NCBI RefSeq assembly: GCF_007744075.1
Contig: NZ_CP036266.1
Location: 7,592,564 to 7,656,563 of the forward strand
Reading direction: 5' to 3'
DNA: 64,000 nucleotides
Source of the DNA: Gimesia chilikensis
GTDB taxonomy: Bacteria; Planctomycetota; Planctomycetia; Planctomycetales; Planctomycetaceae
A program made the translations under genes and the position numbers. Shown one piece after another: positions 38,817 to 50,095 of the stretch (its first letter is position 1; every line of letters starts with the position of its first letter). The notes below the pieces were generated by a model. That model made no database searches and was not told the origin of the DNA. It saw nothing but the letters and a program-made list of their open reading frames with translations.

Positions 38817-40523
38817 TCAGTGAATATAGCGAATCCGGGAGAAATCTGGAATGCGGATGTGTCCGATATGATTCCCGAATTTGACTTCCCCTTGCCGGGA
38901 GGGGAGATGTACCAGAAAAGGCTTACCCAGCAGGTACTTGCGATCCATTTTGCCATCCGCCCAACTCCGGCTGTCCAGCGAGACCGGGCTGTTATCTCCC
39001 AGTACGAAATAGCTGCGTTCGTCAAGCTCGTAGGGCTCCTCTACGCCGTGTAATCCCTTGCCGCGGGTGTAGTGAATATCCCGAAATAACTTCAGGTCCG
39101 CCACCTGGACTCGCGCTCCCTGACAGCCAAAGCGAACCGGTTCGCGGATCTCCTTCCGCGGGGTGCTACTCTCAGAGAAAAGCAGTGGCTGATAGAGCAG
39201 CTTTCCATCGACAGCGCACAGAACCTGGCGATCCATGACGGACATCTCGAGCCGTACGGGGCCGGAACGGAACGCGTCATGCAGGGGTTCGCTGCGGAGT
39301 GGCTGCTGCTGGTCGTCGACCCAGAGAGACACCTGCTGCTGGGCGAAGTCGATCAGCGTACGAAACTGATGCTGTCCATTCTGCATTTCGACCGCGAAGG
39401 CCCCTTCCCTCCCGGAGACCTGCAGCTGACACTCAAACATAAAGTCATGCACGGGAATCGCTTTCTGATTCTCCACGCCCGAATTATAAGCGTAATCATC
39501 GACGACCGGAGCCACATGCGATTTCTCATACAACAGTGCCAACGCATAACGGAACTCTTCATCTTCAGACTGGTTTAACCACCGTTGACAGTCATCGGGG
39601 GAGAGCGCGCCATGACAGGTGAGCTGCTGTTTCTGTTCATCGTAGTGCACCGCGCCGATTACCGGTTCCGGCGGATCCACTTCTGCGGGCCAGGCTTCCA
39701 GCGGGACGCTTGTTTCGTGGTGCCCCCCCTGTCGGATCCAGTGCTGGTATTTCACCCACGACCAGTGTGATTCCGCGAGGGGATTGTCCTGATCGGCGGT
39801 ATGCACAAAGCCGTGCTCACGAGGCGACCAGTGGTTGCTCTGCCCACCGGCGTCGTCTTCCTGTTCCACGGGAATGAAACGGGGCTGGAAAAAGTCATCA
39901 TCCTGGGGTTGATAGCGATTGTCATAAACAAGCTGCCGTACCGCGCGTTGTGTTTTCAACTCTTTCCGCTGTATCTCACCGTTGACGTAGAGATCCCCCT
40001 GCTTGACCTGCACCTTTTCCCCGGGCAGTCCCACAACCCGTTTGACATAAGCCTGGGTTGGTTTGATCGGATTCTGAAACACGACGACCTCCCAGCGGCG
40101 GGGTGGTTTGAGATAGTAGGCGTGTTTGAAGACCAGCAGTTGATCGCCTTCGTTGCGGGGCACGTGGGTCAGATCGATGGAATTCGTATTGCAGTTGGGA
40201 CAGGTTGCGTATTCGCCCACACCCGCGTTGAGATCAGCCTCTCCGGAGGCTCCCTGGAAACGGTTCGCGGAAACCGATTCGTCGTAGGCGACTCCGTAAG
40301 TAAACGAATAATCACAGCGGGGGCAGGTTACCTGTTTGTGATAACCCAACAGTGACGGGGCCATCGAGCCCGTTGAGATCATATAACCTTCCGCTTCGAA
40401 GGTCCGAAAGAGAATCACGGCGATTGCGAGTGCGACCACAGACTCCACCACCATCCGCATCAGACTGGTTCGCTCGGGAACTTCTTCTGTGCGGGAATCG
40501 GTTTGAAGGGATGATTGGTGCAT
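38817..40523 (-). CDS. lepB: Signal peptidase I with zinc ribbon and large beta-sandwich insert (copy 2)
   Basis: A 568-aa paralogue of the next gene. A membrane helix (26-43) is followed by Ser53 (TGSMAPSL), zinc-ribbon Cys67, 70, 108 and 111, and Lys161 in AYVKRVVGLPGE. The closing box YFVLGDNSPVSLDSRSWA is near residue 510. The insert between has the same sandwich pattern (FMFECQLQVSGREGAFAVEM; RQVLCAVDGKLLYQ). Both copies keep the Ser/Lys dyad and should be active. The spacing of 142 nt to copy 1 is wide, so each may have its own promoter. Confidence 0.92.
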   Translation of the reverse strand: MHQSSLQTDSRTEEVPERTSLMRMVVESVVALAIAVILFRTFEAEGYMISTGSMAPSLLGYHKQVTCPRCDYSFTYGVAYDESVSANRFQGASGEADLNAGVGEYATCPNCNTNSIDLTHVPRNEGDQLLVFKHAYYLKPPRRWEVVVFQNPIKPTQAYVKRVVGLPGEKVQVKQGDLYVNGEIQRKELKTQRAVRQLVYDNRYQPQDDDFFQPRFIPVEQEDDAGGQSNHWSPREHGFVHTADQDNPLAESHWSWVKYQHWIRQGGHHETSVPLEAWPAEVDPPEPVIGAVHYDEQKQQLTCHGALSPDDCQRWLNQSEDEEFRYALALLYEKSHVAPVVDDYAYNSGVENQKAIPVHDFMFECQLQVSGREGAFAVEMQNGQHQFRTLIDFAQQQVSLWVDDQQQPLRSEPLHDAFRSGPVRLEMSVMDRQVLCAVDGKLLYQPLLFSESSTPRKEIREPVRFGCQGARVQVADLKLFRDIHYTRGKGLHGVEEPYELDERSYFVLGDNSPVSLDSRSWADGKMDRKYLLGKPFLVHLPSRQGEVKFGNHIGHIRIPDFSRIRYIH

Positions 40524-40751
40524 CGCAACTTACAACAGAAGACAGTGAATTCAGCTGAACCCAAGATCCAGCCAGCGGTAATCAGGGGTCTCATTTTAAT
40601 AGATCCTGCAGGGCTCTGGAAATAGCGGTTCACTGTCTCCCTGCACAGATCACTGCATTTCTTTCGTAGAAACTACGGCGACGATCACCAGCAGCCAATG
40701 AGACGAGCATTGCAGCTCTGATCTGACTTTAAAACATGGAATTGAAACCAC

Positions 40752-41396
40752 TTAGCCCACAAAGCAGAACAGCAGCAGCATGCAGATCCAGATCACGCCC
40801 AGGAAATGCCAGACGACGGAGCAGGCGTGGACGCCCCAGTGATACTCATGGTCATACTCGTAGAGATAAGCTTTGTAAATCACATAACCGAGTACACCAA
40901 AGGCCACGATGAAATGCACCGCGTGCAGCAGCACAAAGGCGAACAGCATGCCGTAGCTGCTGAGGTAGCGATACGAATCCTGGGCCGGGTCGAGTGAGAG
41001 CAGCAGTTCGCCGTGCTGTCTTAAGACGTTCATCAGTCCCAGGGTCTGGATCACAAAGAAAGCGCCGCCGAGCAGGAAGGTGAGGTTCAGGCAGTTGCGA
41101 AACTGCTGCTGCTTTTCCAGCCGGACGTAATACAGTGAGCGGTGAATGGTAATACTGCCCAGGATCAGCAGCGCGGTGCTCAACCAGAGAATTGGAGGGA
41201 TTACCAGGTTGATGGGCTGGGATGTCTGAGCCATGCTGGTTCTAACAACCACATAGGCCAGCAGTCCTCCGACGAACAGAACCGCGATGCTGAAGAGGAA
41301 GATGGCCAGCCCGAAATCCCGCTGACTGAGTCGGTCGCGGGATGTGAACAACATCGCGCAACGATCACGAATTGAGCGGCTCCGGTAAGTAGGCAT
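40752..41396 (-). CDS. Heme-copper oxidase subunit III-like protein (short form)
   Basis: About 214 aa with five membrane segments. The C-terminal half (FAFVLLHAVHFIVAFGVLG, HWGVHACSVVWHFLGVIW) matches subunit III of cytochrome oxidases, including the late WHF motif. It ends the act-cta operon, where a longer subunit III (ctaE) already exists. The ATG at 41396 is preferred to an upstream GTG. It may be a paralogous subunit for the same oxidase or a different assembly role. Confidence 0.8.
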   Translation of the reverse strand: MPTYRSRSIRDRCAMLFTSRDRLSQRDFGLAIFLFSIAVLFVGGLLAYVVVRTSMAQTSQPINLVIPPILWLSTALLILGSITIHRSLYYVRLEKQQQFRNCLNLTFLLGGAFFVIQTLGLMNVLRQHGELLLSLDPAQDSYRYLSSYGMLFAFVLLHAVHFIVAFGVLGYVIYKAYLYEYDHEYHWGVHACSVVWHFLGVIWICMLLLFCFVG

Positions 41397-41502
41397 GCTG
41401 ACCTGCCATCGCACTGAAAGCGAAAAACGAAACGTGGAACATCAGAACTGAGCCTCCTGTGGCTCAGTTCTATTTTCTGTCACAGCCCGGGCAAATTCAA
41501 GA

Positions 41503-42033
41503 TTACTTCTTATCAGCGGCTGGCTTTTCAGGAGCCGGCTTCGACTCTGCTTCTGGAGCTTTCTCAGCCTTCGCCTCGGGTGCTGCCTTTTTTTCGGCTG
41601 CTTCAGGGGCTGCCGCTGGTGCAGCCTGCTCGCCAGCCGGGGCAGCGGGTGCAGCGGGTGCTTCTGCTGCTACAGGCGCGTTATCTTCCTGGAACCCTTT
41701 CACGTAATGATCGTACGCGTGCGAGTCGAGGAGGATCATGCAGAGGAAGAAAGCCGCAAAACAGATCGAGAAGAAGAAGGTGATGCGGTTCAATGGTTTA
41801 TCGTACCAGAGGTGCATGAAGATGAAGACCACCAGGGATGCCTTCGCTGTCGCGATCGCCATGGAGACAATCACATCCACGCTGCCGGTATCGTACTTGG
41901 CGGCTTCCACGGTCACGATGGTCAGAAACACCAGGGCCAGGAAGACACCGACCAGCACTTTCACCGGAACGATATGTACGTGGCAGCTCTGAGCTTCTTC
42001 TCCGTGAGCATCACTTTCAACATGATCTGACAT
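41503..42033 (-). CDS. Cytochrome c oxidase subunit IV-like protein with Ala/Pro/Glu tail
   Basis: A 176-aa protein with three helices (about 24-44, 52-72, 84-102), typical of prokaryotic cytochrome oxidase subunit IV (CyoD/CtaF-like). Residues from about 118 to the end are a low-complexity tail of Ala, Pro, Glu and Lys, absent from most family members. The tail is extramembrane, either flexible linker or interaction surface. It sits between ctaE and the short subunit III gene. Confidence 0.85.
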   Translation of the reverse strand: MSDHVESDAHGEEAQSCHVHIVPVKVLVGVFLALVFLTIVTVEAAKYDTGSVDVIVSMAIATAKASLVVFIFMHLWYDKPLNRITFFFSICFAAFFLCMILLDSHAYDHYVKGFQEDNAPVAAEAPAAPAAPAGEQAAPAAAPEAAEKKAAPEAKAEKAPEAESKPAPEKPAADKK

Positions 42034-42115
42034 GATGAATTCTTTCGTCTCTTTATCTGTTTCACTTCGGAGTGGCGAACCACTCCTTGAGGAATTACTT
42101 GGAATGTCAATGACG

Positions 42116-43218
42116 CTAGTTGATCAGGTACAACAGCGGGAACAGGTAGATCCAGATGAGGTCGACCAGGTGCCAGTACAGACCGACGAAATCGACTGCA
42201 CCAAAGTAGTACGTAGTGAAGGCACCGTTAACCGTCCGCACAATCAACCAGCTGATGGCGATCATACCACCGATAATATGGATGGCGTGCAAGCCGGTCA
42301 TGCAGAAGTAAACACTGAAGAAGGTACCGGCCAGTTTGGGCTCAGGCACTTTCTCAGTCTGCTCGGCATATTCAATGGGAGCAGTTTCTGCCATCTGGAT
42401 TTCCTGTTTGGTTGGCTCCTCATGATGACCGAAAGCATGATAGCCGATGCTGGCATAGGCACCGATCTGCATTCCAATCGCGGAGACCAGGAAACAACCG
42501 GCGATGGTCGCCAGATTTTTCTTATTCGAATTTTTAATGAGTGCTCCGAAGGCAACACCAGAGAGTACGATAACCACCCAGAGAACGAGGGTCATGTAAG
42601 ACAGTGTTGCCTTGGTTTTTTCGAAGAGCGTGTCACCTTCGTTGTGACTTTCTTCAGCGTGTGCTTCCTCTTTTTCAGCTTCGATGGCTTCGGCTTCGAG
42701 GGCAGCTGCCGCTGCAGCTCCGGGAGCCTTTTCCGGATCGACATGCTCTTCACCGTGGTGTTCCGGGCTGACGTAAGCACCGGCCCAGAGCAGACCATGG
42801 TGTGCTTTCTCAGTGTACTCAAACGATTTGACACCCAGGAAGATCGCTGCACAACCCAGGGTGATCACCAGACAGGTCAGCAATCCGCGTGTCTGTCCCA
42901 GCTGGGCACAACGGACGCCCCAGGCCATGGTCAGACTGCTGAAGAGCAGTACGATGGTATTGGCTGCCCCGAGGGTCGTATCCAGGAACTGGCTGGCATA
43001 GACAAAGACTTCAGGGTGCAGTGAACGATAAACGGCATAGAAGCCGAACAGACCGCTGAAGAACAGCACTTCAGTGACCAGGAACAGCCAGATACCCAGT
43101 TTACCGGTATCGAACTGCTGCTGGTGCGAGTCGAAGTGATGCGCCAGCCGGGGATCATGGTGCTCATGATCGTGGGCGTCTGAATGTTCGTCTGTTGTGG
43201 TGGTGGCCGCGGTATTCA

Positions 43219-43219
<1 letters not shown>
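42116..43219 (-). CDS. ctaE: Cytochrome c oxidase subunit III
   Basis: A 367-aa subunit III. The N-terminal half holds GIWLFLVTEVLFFSGLFGFY and the C-terminal half holds CMTGLHAIHIIGG and YWHLVDLIWIYLFPLLY, all family landmarks. About 150 residues sit between, with a charged Ala/Glu/His-rich stretch not found in typical proteins. Its ATG overlaps the ctaD stop by one base, so translation is coupled. Confidence 0.93.
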
Positions 43220-44937
<1,718 letters not shown>

Positions 44938-45048
44938 CTTCCAGCCTCCTGAATGATTTCAAATAATGTCGGATCGGCGATCCGGAAACACAATCGAGAA
45001 CCAGGTTCTCACTTTGATTTATTTTATCAGCGACGTCAGTCGCCCGTT

Positions 45049-46023
45049 TTACTTTTGAGCTTTGATAAAGGCAATAATCGCTGAAATATCCTGGTCGGTC
45101 AGCTGACCTTTGAAGGTCGGCATGATCGGACGGAAACCGGCAACGATTGAGGCCTGAGGTTCCAGAATGGACTCACGCAGATAATTATCATCTACTTTGA
45201 CCGTGGAACCATCGGTCATCTTCTCATCCTTGCCGTACAGACCTTTAAAGCTCGGTCCATTCTTAGGTGTCCCGTCCAGCGAGTGACACTGGATGCAACC
45301 ACGACTTTTGTAGAAATATTCACCTGCTTCGACAGGTGATTTGTTTTTATGAATGTCAGATGCCTGCTGCAGCCACTTGTCGAAGTCGCCACGGGTTTCG
45401 TGCACGATCACTTTGCTGATCATGTTAGAGTGCTTCTGGCCACAGTATTCAGCACACATCAGCGGGTATTCACCGGCACGTGTAGCTTTGAACCATTCCT
45501 GGGTGTAACGCCCGGGAACGACGTCCATTTTGGTCCGGAAGGCGGGAACCCACAGACTGTGAATCACGTCGTCGGAAGCCATGGTCAGCGTGACGTTTTC
45601 CCCTTTGGGAATGTGCAGTTCGCTTTCGATCCAGCCGTTGGGATACTGGAAGGCCCAGGACCACTTCTTGGCAATCACGTTGATATCGTAAGAGTCACTG
45701 GGAGGCGTCCGCATATCGATGTAACCGGTAAAGCCAACCCAGAACATCACAATGGTGAGCAGAGTCGGGATCACCGACCAGGAAAGTTCCAGCGTCAGAT
45801 TGTGTGTGCTGGTCTTTTCGGCTTCGACACCAGGTCGATGGCGGTATTTGACCATAAACAGCACCATCAGACTGACAATCAGTACGAAGAAAAACGTACA
45901 GACATACAGAATGAAGAAGTAGACAGAATCGCTGTGTTCTGCCACTGTTGAACCTTGCGGCGGGAACCAGAACCCGGCATCGGCGTTTGCTAACATGTTA
46001 GGGATGAATAGTTTCATCTGCAT
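45049..46023 (-). CDS. ctaC: Cytochrome c oxidase subunit II fused to cytochrome c (caa3 type)
   Basis: A 324-aa protein. Two membrane segments (about 33-58 and 78-98) precede the CuA domain with its ligands in CAEYCGQKHSNM. A C-terminal cytochrome c follows, with CIQCH (about residue 242) and an axial Met in RPIMP. The fused cytochrome makes the enzyme caa3-type and would take electrons directly from the ActE cytochrome of the same operon. ATG 46017 is an alternative start. Confidence 0.96.
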   Translation of the reverse strand: MQMKLFIPNMLANADAGFWFPPQGSTVAEHSDSVYFFILYVCTFFFVLIVSLMVLFMVKYRHRPGVEAEKTSTHNLTLELSWSVIPTLLTIVMFWVGFTGYIDMRTPPSDSYDINVIAKKWSWAFQYPNGWIESELHIPKGENVTLTMASDDVIHSLWVPAFRTKMDVVPGRYTQEWFKATRAGEYPLMCAEYCGQKHSNMISKVIVHETRGDFDKWLQQASDIHKNKSPVEAGEYFYKSRGCIQCHSLDGTPKNGPSFKGLYGKDEKMTDGSTVKVDDNYLRESILEPQASIVAGFRPIMPTFKGQLTDQDISAIIAFIKAQK

Positions 46024-46092
46024 TCACACAATCAACTGTTGAGTGTTAAATAATTTCAGGTATTAACCAGAACTGATTAAATCACAATATCG

Positions 46093-46974
46093 CTAATGTT
46101 CGGGAGTCGAGAAGTGCCTCGTCTCCTGTGGAACCTCATGAGCCTGGGCATCGCCTGTCTCCAGAACCTGCCTGCCTTTACGTCCCCTCCAGTAGGGAAT
46201 CAGAACGACAGTCAGAATGAAGACGGTGGCAAAGCCGCCGATTTTCATGATATTCCGTGCGGTCGGAGCATACCGACCACTGTCTGCATCGTAGTGAAAA
46301 CAGAACAGTAAAAAACGATCAACGGTGGAACCGATTTTACCTTCTGACGCTTCCACCAGCGCCAGTTTGAGGGTCTGTTTCGGAAAATTAATTCCGTATA
46401 AGTAACGGGAAACGCGTCCATCGGGAGTGCAGACCAGCAGGACTGCCGGATGGGCATATTCCTGGCGTTCCGCCACATACTGATATTGGACTCCCATCGC
46501 ATCCGCTAATTGATCGATGGACTCTTGCCGACCGCACAGAAAATGCCAGCCTCCGGCAGTACCCGCACGATCGTATTCTTTAAAGTATTTCTGTTTGGTC
46601 AGGTTAGCTCTCTGGTAAGTCTCTTTAGGATCGATACTCACCGAAACAAAATCATATTGCTCATCCGCAGACCACTCCAGCTCCTTCAGTCCCCGAACCA
46701 GTGCCGTCAGTTGCAGAGAACACAACATGGGACAGTTGGAATAATTCAACGAGAGGATAACCGGACGGTCTTTTTTAAAGTAGTCGCCCAGGGTTACCGG
46801 TTTCCCGGAACTATCCTGAAATTTGAGATCCAGGGGTAATTGAGTATCCAAGTGCTCAATGACGTCCAGTTTCTCGATACTTTTAGGAGCTTTTTCCATC
46901 CGGTCCGCCTGTACCGGCAGGACACTTAGTCCCCAGACAAACAGGATCAGGATGGAGGTGTGCAACGGTTTCAT
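46093..46974 (-). CDS. sco: SCO1/SenC copper chaperone with C-terminal anchor
   Basis: A 293-aa protein. A signal peptide (1-23) leads to a thioredoxin-fold domain with the copper motif CPMLC (near 82-86) and a later His in YAHPAVL. A hydrophobic helix near 247-265 and a polar tail suggest C-terminal membrane anchoring. Sco proteins load CuA of subunit II, which is encoded next downstream. Its ATG overlaps the stop of the 109-aa gene by 4 nt. Confidence 0.93.
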   Translation of the reverse strand: MKPLHTSILILFVWGLSVLPVQADRMEKAPKSIEKLDVIEHLDTQLPLDLKFQDSSGKPVTLGDYFKKDRPVILSLNYSNCPMLCSLQLTALVRGLKELEWSADEQYDFVSVSIDPKETYQRANLTKQKYFKEYDRAGTAGGWHFLCGRQESIDQLADAMGVQYQYVAERQEYAHPAVLLVCTPDGRVSRYLYGINFPKQTLKLALVEASEGKIGSTVDRFLLFCFHYDADSGRYAPTARNIMKIGGFATVFILTVVLIPYWRGRKGRQVLETGDAQAHEVPQETRHFSTPEH

Positions 46975-47300
46975 GGCGATTTGTTTTTGTTTTTCTTTTG
47001 TTTCTCTTGTTCCTCCTGAACCACGAACTCCATAGCCCGATCAATGGGCACGGCTGCAATATTCTTATCCTGATCAATCCAGCGGTATTCCGACAAGGCT
47101 GCGGCCTGGTTTGCCAGGACGCTGTCCGAAGTCACTTCCGGCACCTCGATCACTTTGACTTCCGTTTCCGATTTCTCGAACGAGTAGCTCAAAGCGGCGA
47201 CAGCGAATACCGTGAAAAAGGTAATGATGGTTCCAACGACGCCGACAAATGCGATCATCGTCGTATCGAGGTCATCATAGGCTGCTTTATGACTCGACAT
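46971..47300 (-). CDS. Small single-pass membrane protein in the ACIII/oxidase operon
   Basis: A 109-aa protein with one helix (about 15-40) and a hydrophilic C-terminal part with a basic/Gln tail. It sits between actF and sco and overlaps sco by 4 nt, so it is translationally coupled to the respiratory genes. I do not recognise it. Residues EYRWIDQDKNIAAVPIDRAM recall the N-terminal sequences linking monoheme or Sco-associated proteins, without a known domain. A small accessory or assembly factor is plausible by position. Confidence 0.8.
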   Translation of the reverse strand: MSSHKAAYDDLDTTMIAFVGVVGTIITFFTVFAVAALSYSFEKSETEVKVIEVPEVTSDSVLANQAAALSEYRWIDQDKNIAAVPIDRAMEFVVQEEQEKQKKNKNKSP

Positions 47301-47351
47301 AATTCTTATCTCTTATCCTAAAAGTGGCTGATCTGAGTAACCAGGCTATGT

Positions 47352-48593
47352 TTAAATGTTATGAAACTCGAGCGATTCTTCCAGACGCGGGTCACGAACC
47401 GGCATGATTGATTTGCCAGCGGACAGCTTCAGAATGGTCGCCACAAAGATTCCGCCGACTCCAATTGTACAACAGACGTTGATCAGGATCATTGGGAACG
47501 AGACTGCCGGATCCATGCCATCAAAGGCCAGGTTAGGCATCACGAGCCAGAAGATATCAACCCAGTTCATGATCAGCAGGTAAACGGCCCAGAAACAGAG
47601 TGTCTTAGGGTTCCGCTTCATCCAGCGTGACATGAAGAAGACAAAAGGAATCGCAAAGTGTCCGATGACCAGCATCAGTGATACTGTTCCCCAGCCATTT
47701 GTCTGACGGGGCAGGAAGAAGGTGGTTTCTTCAGGAATATTCGCATACCAGATCAACAGGTACTGGGAAATCGCGATGTAAGCCCAGAAGCAGTTGAAGG
47801 CAAACAGCAGCTTACCAACATCGTGCAGGTGTTCGACGGTCACAAGTTCGTTGAGCAATCCTTTGCTACGCAGGAAGACCAGGCTGATGGCCAGCACACT
47901 GAAGAATCCGACCAGACCAGCGGCGAAGTAGTAGACGCCGAAGATCGTACTGAACCAGTGAGCGTCCAACGACATGATGAAGTCGAAGGCGGCAAAGGTC
48001 AGCGTGAACGCATACAGCAGGATTGCGGGACCACTACGACGCTCCATGAGCAGCGTCAGTTCCGGATCACCAGACTCATCCTGTGCCAGTGATTTGTTCA
48101 GGAAGAACCGGGCCAGAAAAATCCAGGAAGCAAAGTAGATAACGTAGCGAATCGCAAAGAAGCCGTTATTCAGGTAAGGCGCTTTGTGCTGCAGTAGAGT
48201 ATCTTGAGCCACGTTCTCCGCGCTGGCCCACTTGTAGAGTGTATCGTTGCCCGTCAGGGACAGCAGCACGATCGGCAGTACGAGGACAGCCATCGGAATC
48301 ACACCCAGGGAGAGAAATTCCGAAATACGCCGCAGGACCACACTCCAGCCGGCACGGGTCAGCTGCTGAATCATCACGAAGAACAGCGCGCCCAGAGAAA
48401 TACTCAGGCAAAAGAATGTGCTCTGCAGATAAGAGAAGGCAAACAGATCCCAACCGTGATTGAAGACCAGCCCCAGTACGAACGCTACCGGCAGCAGGAC
48501 CGAGCAGCCCAGAGCGATCTTCAATGGAAGCGGCCCCAGTTCATCCAGGGTTTGCACAGTAATCTTTTTGTCAGCGTCGTGTGAGGTTTGCAT
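47352..48593 (-). CDS. actF: ActF, alternative complex III integral membrane subunit
   Basis: A 413-aa membrane protein of the NrfD/PsrC fold with about ten helices, homologous to ActC. WFSTIFGVYYFAAG and QYLLIWYANIPEE are typical of ActF. In known ACIII structures ActC and ActF form the membrane core facing quinol. It lies 57 nt after the actDE fusion. Confidence 0.92.
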   Translation of the reverse strand: MQTSHDADKKITVQTLDELGPLPLKIALGCSVLLPVAFVLGLVFNHGWDLFAFSYLQSTFFCLSISLGALFFVMIQQLTRAGWSVVLRRISEFLSLGVIPMAVLVLPIVLLSLTGNDTLYKWASAENVAQDTLLQHKAPYLNNGFFAIRYVIYFASWIFLARFFLNKSLAQDESGDPELTLLMERRSGPAILLYAFTLTFAAFDFIMSLDAHWFSTIFGVYYFAAGLVGFFSVLAISLVFLRSKGLLNELVTVEHLHDVGKLLFAFNCFWAYIAISQYLLIWYANIPEETTFFLPRQTNGWGTVSLMLVIGHFAIPFVFFMSRWMKRNPKTLCFWAVYLLIMNWVDIFWLVMPNLAFDGMDPAVSFPMILINVCCTIGVGGIFVATILKLSAGKSIMPVRDPRLEESLEFHNI

Positions 48594-48650
48594 AACGTTT
48601 CTTGTTTTACAACGAGATAATATTCAACAGTGAATTATAGAGGAAACCTG

Positions 48651-50048
48651 TTATTTGGTGTCCCGAAGTTTTCGTTTTTCATCATTTGTCAGGGTATCTG
48701 CGTCGACCTGATGGCTCTTCTGCAGGGCCTTCAGATAGAGCACAATCGCCCAGCGATCTTCCGGCGGAATCTGCGGCCCGTAGGCAGGCATCTTGCGAAC
48801 ACCGTTGGTGATCGTGTGGAACAGGCGTCCCACAGGCTGCTTACGAACGTTGTCGGTATGGTAGGAAGCCGGGCGTACCCAGGTTCCCTGCTGCAGATCC
48901 ATGGCTCGCAGGGTGACCAGACCATCACCTTCCCCACCCAGACCGTGACATACAGAACAGTAAATCCGGTAGCGTTCTTTACCCCGAGCCATCATCTTAT
49001 CGGTGACGGGCATGGGAAACTCGGTAACCCAGGGCAGGTTAGCCAGTTTGTCTTCTGCTGCCGCCTGGGCATCAGCGTTGGCACCTTCTGCTGGTTTTGC
49101 TTCAGCCGGTTTCTCTTCATCGGCTTTCGCTTCGTCCTGGGCGGCGATCGTAATCACATCCTGATCTTCCGGCAGAACTTTCAGACCGTAGTAGAAGGGA
49201 ATATTGTCATCTTTATACTGACCACGGGGAATCGTACCGGGGATATGCGGACGCATTTCACGACCGTCGCCGAAGATATTCGTGGTGTTCTGTGTTTTCA
49301 GTTTGGGCTGGAAGTCCATATCGGGGATGATGTGGATCCGCGGATTATCGGTCACGGTGGACCGTTTGTAAGCAACCAGGGCGATCGGCATCAGCATCAG
49401 GACGCCAAACAGGCTCAAGCCCAATTTCAGGTTCCGCGGCAGTTTGGGTGACTCGACATCCGACCAGAACTCTTCCACATGGTTAGGATTGAGCGACTTC
49501 ACGAATTCCCCGGTATCGATTTCGGAGAACTTGGGATCGCTGGCATCCATACTCAGGAAGAAGCGGTCGTTGGTTGCACGACGAAAGGCATCCGATTTGA
49601 AAATCGGGTTGTAGAGTTTGGGCAGCTGGTTCAGGCCGAGCATACCGAAGAAGGCGCCGAAGGCAGCCAGCAGCACCGAGAGTTCGAACATGATCGGAAT
49701 ACAGGCCGGAATACTGAAGAGCGGCTTACCACTGATCAGGAACGGGTAATCAACGGCGTTCATCCAGTACTGCATGCTGATCGCGATGGTACCGCCGGTC
49801 AGACCACAGGCAGCCACAATCCAGGGCAGAATCGTGTATTTGATGCCCATGGCTTCATCGATCCCGTGAACCGGAAACGGGGTATGGGTATCCCAGCGAT
49901 TGTAGCCGGCATCGCGCACCTTCCGGGATGCTTCCATCAGGGATTCCGGATCATTGAACTCGGCCAGCAACCCCAGGAGTTCGGGTTCTACTTTGTTCTC
50001 AGCTGGATGTTCGATCGTGGTCGCCATAATTTCTTTATTCATACTCAT
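48651..50048 (-). CDS. actDE: ActD-ActE fusion (DUF3341 + cytochrome c) of ACIII
   Basis: A 465-aa protein. Residues about 20-180 are ActD (DUF3341) with helices near 72-92 and 110-135 (LLGLLAEFNDPESLMEA at the start). A further membrane segment near 205-225 begins the ActE part, which ends in a cytochrome c with CSVCH (near 375) and a Met in KMPAYG. In characterised ACIII these are two genes; here the frame is continuous, with no stop between. The cytochrome should pass electrons to the oxidase. An Ala/Glu/Lys-rich linker lies near 300-330. Confidence 0.9.
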   Translation of the reverse strand: MSMNKEIMATTIEHPAENKVEPELLGLLAEFNDPESLMEASRKVRDAGYNRWDTHTPFPVHGIDEAMGIKYTILPWIVAACGLTGGTIAISMQYWMNAVDYPFLISGKPLFSIPACIPIMFELSVLLAAFGAFFGMLGLNQLPKLYNPIFKSDAFRRATNDRFFLSMDASDPKFSEIDTGEFVKSLNPNHVEEFWSDVESPKLPRNLKLGLSLFGVLMLMPIALVAYKRSTVTDNPRIHIIPDMDFQPKLKTQNTTNIFGDGREMRPHIPGTIPRGQYKDDNIPFYYGLKVLPEDQDVITIAAQDEAKADEEKPAEAKPAEGANADAQAAAEDKLANLPWVTEFPMPVTDKMMARGKERYRIYCSVCHGLGGEGDGLVTLRAMDLQQGTWVRPASYHTDNVRKQPVGRLFHTITNGVRKMPAYGPQIPPEDRWAIVLYLKALQKSHQVDADTLTNDEKRKLRDTK

Positions 50049-50095
50049 GTTTTATACCGTATCAAAATACAGTCTGACAGCCGTTCTGATTGCCT

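Noticed and set aside
41503..41680. Ala/Pro/Glu repeat region at the end of the subunit IV gene as a possible DNA repeat array
   Set aside because: It is in-frame low-complexity protein sequence without a regular DNA repeat unit; not a CRISPR or satellite.
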